Source of the DNA: Pseudomonadota bacterium
GTDB lineage: Bacteria > Pseudomonadota > Alphaproteobacteria > Reyranellales > Reyranellaceae
Assembly: GCA_023416135.1 (NCBI GenBank)
Contig: JAEZIF010000003.1
Coordinates: forward strand, 1 to 11,854
Direction of reading: 5' to 3'
Length of the DNA stretch: 11,854 nt
Shown: piece after piece, positions 7,587-11,854 of the stretch
Position numbering within the stretch: position 1 is the first letter of the stretch
How the letters are laid out: every line of letters starts with the position of its first letter
Notes under the pieces: model-generated
Databases searched by the model: none
Told to the model about the DNA's origin: nothing
What the model saw: the letters and a program-made list of their open reading frames with translations, nothing else
Translations under genes and position numbers: made by a program

Positions 7587-8901
7587 CTACTGTACGCGCT
7601 CCCCGTGCAGGGCGGTGTCCCAGCCCCTCGACTTCCTCGTCCCAGGTGACCCTGAGCCCGATCATGGGATGATCCAGGTGGCGATGCCGCAGAACAGGGT
7701 GACGGCCACCACGCCGTAGAGCTGGGTCAGGATCTGGGCGCCGTTGCCGTCGACCAGGCCGACCGGCTGGCCCTTGTTGACGTCGTTGATCAGCCTGGTG
7801 GCGAACACGCCGGCCAGGATGGTGCCCAAGATGCCGCCGACCCCGTGCACGCCGAAGACGTCGAGCGAATCGTCGTAGCCCAGCCTTGTCTTTGCCACGA
7901 CCGATGCCCAGTAACAGATCAGGCCGGCGGCGAAGCAGCCGATCACCATGGCGGCCCACGGCTCGACGTAGCCCGCGGCCGGCGTGATGGTGCCGAGGCC
8001 CGCCACGGCGCCCGATAGGATGCCCAGCACAGAAGGCTTGCCGCGGCTTGCCCATTCGACCGACATCCACACCAGGGCGGCGACGGCGGCCGAGATGTGG
8101 TGTTGAGCATGGCCGAGCCCGCGAGCTCGCCCGAGGCCAGCGCGGAACCGGCATTGAAGCCGAACCAGCCGACCCACAGCAGCGAGGTACCGATCAGGGT
8201 GAGCACCAGATTGTGCGGCGCCATGTATTCGACGCCGTAGCCCTGGCGCTTGCCGATCACCAGGCAGCAGACCAGGCAGGCCATGCCGACATTGAGATGG
8301 ACGACCAGGCCGCCCGCGAAGTCGAGCACGCCCGCGGCACCGAGAAAGCCGCCGCCCCACACCCAGTGCGCCACCGGCACGTAGACGAACAGCAGCCACA
8401 GCGCCATGAACCACATCATGGCCGAGAACTTCATGCGCTCGGCGAAGGCGCCGGCGATGATCGCCGGCATGATGATGGCGAAGGTCGCCTGGTACATCAG
8501 GAAGACGTTCTCGGGCACCGTCTTGGCGAGCTCGTGCACGCTGCCCTGCAGGCCCGAACCGAACGCGCGAGAGAGCGAGCCGATCACGCCGTTCAGGTCG
8601 CCGCCGTTGGTGAAGGCGAGCGAATAGCCGACGATGAACCACAACACGGTCACCAGAGCGGCGACGGCGAAGGCCTACACGGCCGTCGCCAGCATGTTCT
8701 TCTTGCGCACCATGCCGCAGTAGAACAACGCCAGCCCCGGAATGTTCATCATCAGGACCAGGCAGGTGGCGACGAGCAGCCGAGCCGTGACGCCGGTATC
8801 GATGGTGGGCTTGTCGGCGGCGATGGCCGCGCCAGCGAACATCAAGCCGAACGCCGGCGCGCACGCCAAAGGCGCGCCGAAGCGCGATACCGTCTTGTCA
8901 T
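7587..8901 (-). pseudogene. amtB: Decayed ammonium transporter amtB (multiple frame breaks and an amber codon)
   Basis: A second Amt-family ammonium channel gene, recognisable over its full length by alignment to the intact copy at 9519-10829 but broken in several places. A good ribosome site (GGGAGAG) precedes an ATG at 8901, but that frame closes at 8842-8844; the signal-peptide frame (ACAPAFGLMFAGAAIAADKP) is one base out, implying a small indel. A TAG at 8675-8677 replaces the Gln found as Q75 in the intact copy. Near 8099-8100 one base is missing (MLNT joins HISAAVAALVW only across a frame change). At 7662-7665 about 16 bases are lost (WII then MIGLRVT, where the intact copy has seven extra residues), giving a TGA. 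A further extra base near 7624-7626 restores a tail reading DTALHGERVQ and a TAG at 7587-7589. FYGGMVRKK has become FYCGMVRKK. No functional channel is expected. Sequencing error is unlikely to explain five clustered lesions beside intact genes. Confidence 0.9.
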
Positions 8902-8967
8902 TTTCTCTCCCGTGTCTTCTTGCCTTGTTTGGCTTGCTTGCCTTGTTCTTCTTGAATTCGGTCCTGA

Positions 8968-9306
8968 TCAGAGTGCGTTGGAGCCCGTCTCGCCGGTGCG
9001 GATGCGCAGCGCCTGCTCGACCGGCGTGATGAAGATCTTGCCGTCGCCGATCTTGCCGGTGTGCGCGGCCTTCTGAATGGCTTCGATGGCGCGCTCGACC
9101 TGGGTATCGTCGACCACGATCTCGATCTTCACCTTGAGCAGGAAGCTCACGAGGTACTCGGCGCCGCGATAGATCTCGGTCTGGCCCTTCTGGCGGCCGA
9201 AGCCTTTCACTTCGCTCACCGTCAGGCCTGAAACGCCGACACCGGTCAGGGCGTCACGCACCTCGTCGAGCTTGAACGGCTTGATGATGGCGGACACCAG
9301 CTTCAT
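8968..9306 (-). CDS. glnK: PII nitrogen regulatory protein (GlnK-type), copy linked to the amtB pseudogene
   Basis: A 112-residue PII signal protein. PII trimers sense 2-oxoglutarate and ATP/ADP and, in the GlnK branch, plug the AmtB channel when ammonium is plentiful. The N-terminus MKLVSAIIKPFKLDEVRDAL, the T-loop with uridylylation site Y51 (TEIYRGAEY) and the signature TGKIGDGKIF at 84-93 are all intact. By hand count it is identical at about 86 of 112 positions to the GlnK at 10871-11209, including an unbroken block from 27 to 51. The ATG at 9306 has a very strong ribosome site (GGAGGAGAGG). The longer open frame running upstream is read-through of a shadow frame. The decayed amtB begins 66 bases downstream, so this PII has lost its operon partner. 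It lies beyond a terminator, and I see no sigma-54 promoter in front of it. Confidence 0.95.
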   Translation of the reverse strand: MKLVSAIIKPFKLDEVRDALTGVGVSGLTVSEVKGFGRQKGQTEIYRGAEYLVSFLLKVKIEIVVDDTQVERAIEAIQKAAHTGKIGDGKIFITPVEQALRIRTGETGSNAL

Positions 9307-9331
9307 GACCTCTCCTCCGGGATGTGCACAC

Positions 9332-9360
9332 AGACTGGCGTCTGGCAGGGAAGACGTCAA
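9332..9360 (-). promoter_or_regulatory. weak candidate sigma-70 promoter for the downstream glnK copy
   Basis: TTGACG (9360-9355) matches a -35 box well and is followed after 17 bases by CAGTCT (9337-9332), a poor -10. It lies between the terminator and the glnK start, where some promoter is needed if the terminator is efficient. A TGTGCACA palindrome at 9323-9330 and a small CAGAC/GTCTG hairpin at 9331-9344 overlap the region and might be operator-like. Low confidence. Confidence 0.25.
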
Positions 9361-9368
9361 ACGCCGCG

Positions 9369-9400
9369 AAAAAACGGCCCGGCGAGAGGCTCGCCGGGCC
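9369..9400 (-). terminator. intrinsic terminator of the glnK-amtB operon
   Basis: A perfect 11-bp inverted repeat (9376-9386 with 9390-9400, loop of three) is followed in the minus direction, after one base, by six T residues (the A-run at 9369-9374). This is a textbook rho-independent terminator, about 118 bases after the amtB stop. It separates the functional glnK-amtB operon from the second glnK. Confidence 0.88.
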
Positions 9401-9468
9401 CTAGGTACCGCCGCGACACGGATGCGGCGGGAGGGGAGGAACCAGGATTTCCTCGTCTCGCGTCTTCC

Positions 9469-9494
9469 TCCTCTCCCCCTGGCGGGGGAGAGGA
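9469..9494. repeat. 11-bp GC-rich inverted repeat without T-tract
   Basis: TCCTCTCCCCC at 9469-9479 pairs perfectly with GGGGGAGAGGA at 9484-9494 around the loop TGGC. It lies just after the amtB stop. No T-run follows on either strand, so it is not a standard intrinsic terminator. The CCTCTCCCC/GGGGAGAGG form resembles dispersed palindromic intergenic elements known from alphaproteobacterial genomes, but only one copy is visible here. It may alternatively protect the mRNA 3' end. Confidence 0.6.
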
Positions 9495-9518
9495 ACATGA
9501 AGGGCGAGAAGTGGACGA

Positions 9519-10829
9519 TCAGTGCACCGTCTCGCCGTGCAGGTTGATGTCGAGGCCCTCGATCTCCTCTTCGGTCGTGACGCGCAACCCGATCAGAGCG
9601 TCGACGATCTTGAGGATGATGAAGGTGGCGATGGCGCACCAGGCGATGCAGACCAGCGCGCCCCAGAGCTGGGTCAGGACCTGGCCGGGGTTGCCGTCGA
9701 TCAGGCCCTTCTTGCCTTCGCCGCCGATCGCCTCGATGGCGAACACGCCGGTCAGGATGGCGCCGGCGAAGCCGCCAATGCCGTGCACGCCGAAAGCGTC
9801 GAGCGAATCGTCGTAGCCCATCGCCTTCTTCAGGGTCGTGGCGCCCCAGAAGCAGACCAGGCCGGCGACGATGCCGATCACCAGCGCGCCCATCGGATTG
9901 ACGAAGCCCGAGGCCGGCGTGATCGCGACCAGGCCGGCGACGGCGCCGGAGATGATGCCGAGCACCGACGGCTTGCCGCGCGTCGCCCACTCCGCGAACA
10001 TCCAGGCGAGTGCCGCCGCGGCCGTCGCGAACTGGGTGACGGCCATCGCCATGCCGGCATTGACGCTGGCGCCGGCCGCCGAACCGGCATTGAAGCCGAA
10101 CCAGCCGACCCACAGCAGCGAAGCGCCGATCACGGCGTAGACGAGGTTGAACGGCGCCAGGTTCTCGGTGCCGAAGCCCTTGCGCTTGCCCATCACCAGG
10201 GCACAGACCAGGCCGGCCACGCCGGCATTGATGTGCACCACGGTGCCGCCGGCAAAGTCGAGCACGCCCCAGTCGCCCAGGAAGCCGCCGCCCCACACCC
10301 AATGCGCGATCGGCGCGTAGACGATCAGCGACCACAGCGCCATGAACCACATCATGGCCGAGAACTTCATGCGCTCGGCGAAGGCGCCGGCGATCAGCGC
10401 CGGCGTGATGATGGCGAAGGTCAGCTGAAAGCACAGGAAGACGGTTTCCGGGATGGTCTTGGCGAGGTCGTGCACGCCGTCCAGCGTCAGGCCGCGAAGA
10501 AAGACGCGGCTCAGGCCGCCGACGATGGTGCTGCCCGGCGTGAAGGCGAGGCTGTAGCCCACGATCAGCCAGAGCACGGAGATCAGGCAGGTGATGGCGA
10601 AGCTCTGCATCACCGCGGCCAGCACGTTCTTCTTGCGCACCATGCCGCCATAGAACAGCGCCAGGCCCGGAATGGTCATCATGAGCACCAGCGCCGTCGA
10701 CGTCAGCATCCAGGCGGTGTCGCCGGTGTCGAGCTTTGGCTTCTCGTCGGCGGCGAGCGCCAGAGCGGGCAGCAGCAGCGTGCCGGCCGCCCCAAGGCCG
10801 GCGAGCAGCGGATTGAGCTTGAACTTCAT
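9519..10829 (-). CDS. amtB: Ammonium transporter AmtB (intact copy)
   Basis: A 436-residue inner-membrane Amt/Rh-family ammonium channel. The N-terminus (MKFKLNPLLAG, hydrophobic core, ALALA|ADEK) is a signal peptide, as is common in bacterial AmtB. Conserved features include FYGGMVRKKN at 60-69, AFAERMKFSAMMWFMALW at 149-166, DFAGGTVVHINAG at 191-203 with the first pore histidine H199, GWFGFNAGS at 242-250, and DAFGVHGIGG at 344-353 with the second pore histidine H349. The cytoplasmic tail ends EGLDINLHGETVH. The ATG at 10829 has GAGGG 7 bases upstream; an upstream open extension to 10874 lacks family similarity and is excluded. glnK precedes it by 41 bases, so the pair forms the classical glnK-amtB operon under the sigma-54 promoter at 11262-11277. 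Confidence 0.97.
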   Translation of the reverse strand: MKFKLNPLLAGLGAAGTLLLPALALAADEKPKLDTGDTAWMLTSTALVLMMTIPGLALFYGGMVRKKNVLAAVMQSFAITCLISVLWLIVGYSLAFTPGSTIVGGLSRVFLRGLTLDGVHDLAKTIPETVFLCFQLTFAIITPALIAGAFAERMKFSAMMWFMALWSLIVYAPIAHWVWGGGFLGDWGVLDFAGGTVVHINAGVAGLVCALVMGKRKGFGTENLAPFNLVYAVIGASLLWVGWFGFNAGSAAGASVNAGMAMAVTQFATAAAALAWMFAEWATRGKPSVLGIISGAVAGLVAITPASGFVNPMGALVIGIVAGLVCFWGATTLKKAMGYDDSLDAFGVHGIGGFAGAILTGVFAIEAIGGEGKKGLIDGNPGQVLTQLWGALVCIAWCAIATFIILKIVDALIGLRVTTEEEIEGLDINLHGETVH

Positions 10830-10870
10830 CGTACTTCCCTCGGAGTGTTGATTGGTTGACGGACGCGGGA

Positions 10871-11209
10871 TCACAGCGCCTCGGCGCCGGACTCGCCGGT
10901 GCGGATGCGGATCGCCTGCTCGATGGACGTCACGAAAATCTTGCCGTCACCGATCTTGCCGGTGCCGGCGGCCTTGCGGATCGTCTCGACGGCGCGTTCG
11001 ACCAGCCCGTCGTCGATCACCACTTCGATCTTGACCTTGGGCAGGAAGCTCACGGCGTATTCGGCGCCGCGATAGATCTCGGTCTGGCCTTTCTGCCGGC
11101 CAAAGCCCTTCACCTCACTCACCGTCAGGCCCTGGATGCCGAGCGACGTCAGCGCATCGCGCACGTCGTCGAGCTTGAATGGCTTGAAGATGGCCATGAT
11201 CATTTTCAT
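10871..11209 (-). CDS. glnK: PII nitrogen regulatory protein GlnK (operon with intact amtB)
   Basis: A 112-residue PII protein starting MKMIMAIFKPFKLDDVRDAL. The T-loop carries Y51 (TEIYRGAEY), the expected uridylylation site, and the TGKIGDGKIF signature is at 84-93. It should sequester the neighbouring AmtB when nitrogen is sufficient and report 2-oxoglutarate and energy status. The ATG at 11209 is chosen over an upstream extension because PII proteins begin at this position and GGAGGG (11222-11217) sits 7 bases before it. It is first in the operon, about 40 bases after the predicted transcript start from a consensus sigma-54 promoter, which implies NtrC-type nitrogen control. Compared with the copy at 8968-9306 it differs at about 26 positions, mostly outside the T-loop. 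Confidence 0.96.
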   Translation of the reverse strand: MKMIMAIFKPFKLDDVRDALTSLGIQGLTVSEVKGFGRQKGQTEIYRGAEYAVSFLPKVKIEVVIDDGLVERAVETIRKAAGTGKIGDGKIFVTSIEQAIRIRTGESGAEAL

Positions 11210-11225
11210 TCGGTCGCCCTCCAAC

Positions 11226-11242
11226 GGGCGGAACACCCGCCC
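11226..11242 (-). other. small GC hairpin in the glnK 5' leader
   Basis: A 6-bp stem (11226-11231 with 11237-11242) around a five-base loop lies four bases upstream of the glnK ribosome-binding site, inside the predicted leader. It could affect mRNA stability or ribosome access; nothing further is visible. Confidence 0.35.
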
Positions 11243-11261
11243 CCAATTTCACAGCATTGAA

Positions 11262-11277
11262 TGCAAATCTCGTGCCA
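11262..11277 (-). promoter_or_regulatory. sigma-54 (-24/-12) promoter of glnK-amtB
   Basis: The minus strand reads TGGCACGAGATTTGCA, a full match to the RpoN consensus TGGCACG-N4-TTGCA with GG and GC ten bases apart. The predicted start is near 11251, giving a leader of about 40 bases to glnK. Such promoters need an activator; NtrC is the expected one for glnK. I could not find a convincing NtrC dyad. Confidence 0.88.
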
Positions 11278-11304
11278 GCCGACTTTCCGGCCCATTTCAA
11301 GGAG

Positions 11305-11321
11305 TTGGCATCCGGCTTGCA
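11305..11321 (+). promoter_or_regulatory. sigma-54-like promoter of the TorF-type porin gene
   Basis: The plus strand reads TTGGCATCCGGCTTGCA, with GG and GC exactly ten bases apart and strong -24 (TTGGCA) and -12 (TTGCA) elements; the interior CACG is CATC. The predicted start is near 11332, about 30 bases before the GTG at 11362. A TTGC/GCAA inverted repeat (11317-11328) overlaps the -12 box. It is divergent from the glnK promoter 27 bp away. Confidence 0.75.
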
Positions 11322-11361
11322 CGAGCAATCGCAGAAGTAACAATCGAGTTTGGGGGTGGTC

Positions 11362-11854
11362 GTGCTGCTTAATAAAAATGCCGTACTCGCCTTTGGGTTG
11401 TTCACAATCTGGTCAGCCGGGCTGGCGAGCGCGCAGACGCCCGCTGCCACGACCGCGATCGAAGGCAAGGGTCAAATCCAGGGACAATCTCAGGCGCAGG
11501 CGCCGGCACAGCCCACGCCGGGCCAAGGCCCGGCTCAGACGAACGAAGCGCCTCCCGAGAAAGAAGTCTGGAAGGCGCCGTTCGGCGGTTCGTGGACCGC
11601 CACCTTCGCCTTCGCCACCGACTATTCTTATCGCGGCATCTCGCAAACACAACGTCAGGTCGCGGCCCAGCCGTCGTTCACCTACGAGACGCCAACGGTC
11701 AGCGAGAACGTGGCGCTCAGCGCCTACGTCGGCGCCTGGGGCAGCAACGTCTATTTCGGCAACACCAATCCCACGATCGCCGAGATCGACCTCATCGCCG
11801 GCCTCAGGCTCAAGGCGTTCGATGGCAAGTTCACCGGCGACCTGGGCTATATCC
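11362..11854 (+). CDS. TorF-family putative porin (TIGR02001-like), partial at right edge
   Basis: About 164 codons of a predicted outer-membrane beta-barrel protein. A signal peptide (MLLNKNAVLAFG..., cleavage after ASA at 22-24) is followed by an Ala/Gln/Pro-rich stretch at 25-65. The barrel then begins WTATFAFATDYSYRGISQTQ at 78-97; the DYxYRGISQT motif is the hallmark of this family, and alternating strands such as VALSAYVGAWGSNVYF follow. The frame is closed by TAA at 11338-11340. Candidate starts after it are TTG 11350, GTG 11356 and GTG 11362; I chose 11362 because it gives the cleanest signal peptide, with GGGGGTGG just upstream. Homologues commonly sit beside glnK-amtB. Together with its own sigma-54-like promoter this suggests nitrogen-regulated outer-membrane uptake; the substrate is unknown. 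Confidence 0.85.
   Translation, partial: MLLNKNAVLAFGLFTIWSAGLASAQTPAATTAIEGKGQIQGQSQAQAPAQPTPGQGPAQTNEAPPEKEVWKAPFGGSWTATFAFATDYSYRGISQTQRQVAAQPSFTYETPTVSENVALSAYVGAWGSNVYFGNTNPTIAEIDLIAGLRLKAFDGKFTGDLGYI

Noticed and set aside
7662..8864. 400-codon minus-strand frame taken as one whole gene
   Set aside because: Its first two thirds are a shadow frame; only the end from about HISAAVAALVW is real AmtB sequence. It is better explained as part of the frame-broken pseudogene.
9307..10434. N-terminal extension of the second glnK frame through amtB
   Set aside because: Only the last 112 residues match a PII protein. The rest is an alternate frame of amtB, and a strong ribosome site precedes the ATG at 9306.
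9522..10859. 445-codon plus-strand open frame
   Set aside because: Antisense shadow of the intact amtB.
11317..11328. TTGC-N4-GCAA inverted repeat as an NtrC site
   Set aside because: It overlaps the -12 box of the porin promoter and lacks the TGCACC/GGTGCA form and the usual upstream distance of NtrC sites.
1..11854. CRISPR arrays, tRNA or rRNA genes, insertion sequences, attachment sites
   Set aside because: I saw no regularly spaced repeats, no tRNA-like cloverleaf sequence, no rRNA motifs and no transposase or terminal inverted repeats in the window.

Overview
The window is high-GC DNA from what looks like an alphaproteobacterium, probably Rhodospirillales-like or a relative. The case rests on the GC-rich codon usage, the alphaproteobacterial style of the FtsK and aminotransferase proteins, and a TorF-type porin gene beside glnK-amtB under sigma-54-like promoters. 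The genus cannot be fixed from the sequence. All genes lie on the minus strand except a partial porin gene at the right edge. Coding is dense, and no stretch over 300 bases is empty.

Left part (1-3300, minus strand): a translationally coupled envelope lipid-transport operon in the order pqiB, pqiC, pqiA. The junctions are an ATGA and a GTGA overlap, and pqiA runs off the left edge. It encodes a three-MCE-domain periplasm-spanning protein, an outer-membrane lipoprotein and an integral membrane protein with two zinc-ribbon-like cysteine clusters. Ninety bases upstream lies ftsK (3391-6186), a complete septal DNA translocase. Eight bases before ftsK ends a PLP aminotransferase of the DapC type (6195-7400), with a plausible sigma-70 promoter at 7485-7513.

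Right part (7587-11854): a nitrogen-control region. A functional glnK-amtB operon (11209 to 9519, minus strand) starts from a consensus sigma-54 promoter and ends with a strong intrinsic terminator. Beyond the terminator lies a second glnK-amtB pair. Its glnK (8968-9306) is intact, but its amtB (8901 to 7587) is a clear pseudogene. It carries an in-frame amber codon, a one-base deletion, a net loss of about 16 bases near the end, a one-base insertion in the tail, and probably a break in the signal peptide. Divergent from the functional operon, a TorF/TIGR02001-like outer-membrane protein gene starts at 11362 behind its own sigma-54-like promoter. The two promoters are only about 27 bp apart.

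Inferred working: under nitrogen limitation, sigma-54 and an NtrC-type activator would turn on glnK-amtB and the porin together. This would give outer-membrane entry, inner-membrane ammonium transport and PII control. The second glnK-amtB copy is a duplication whose channel has decayed. I see no wholly new system. The most interesting points are the decaying amtB with a retained orphan PII, the closely spaced divergent sigma-54 promoters, and the permuted pqi gene order.
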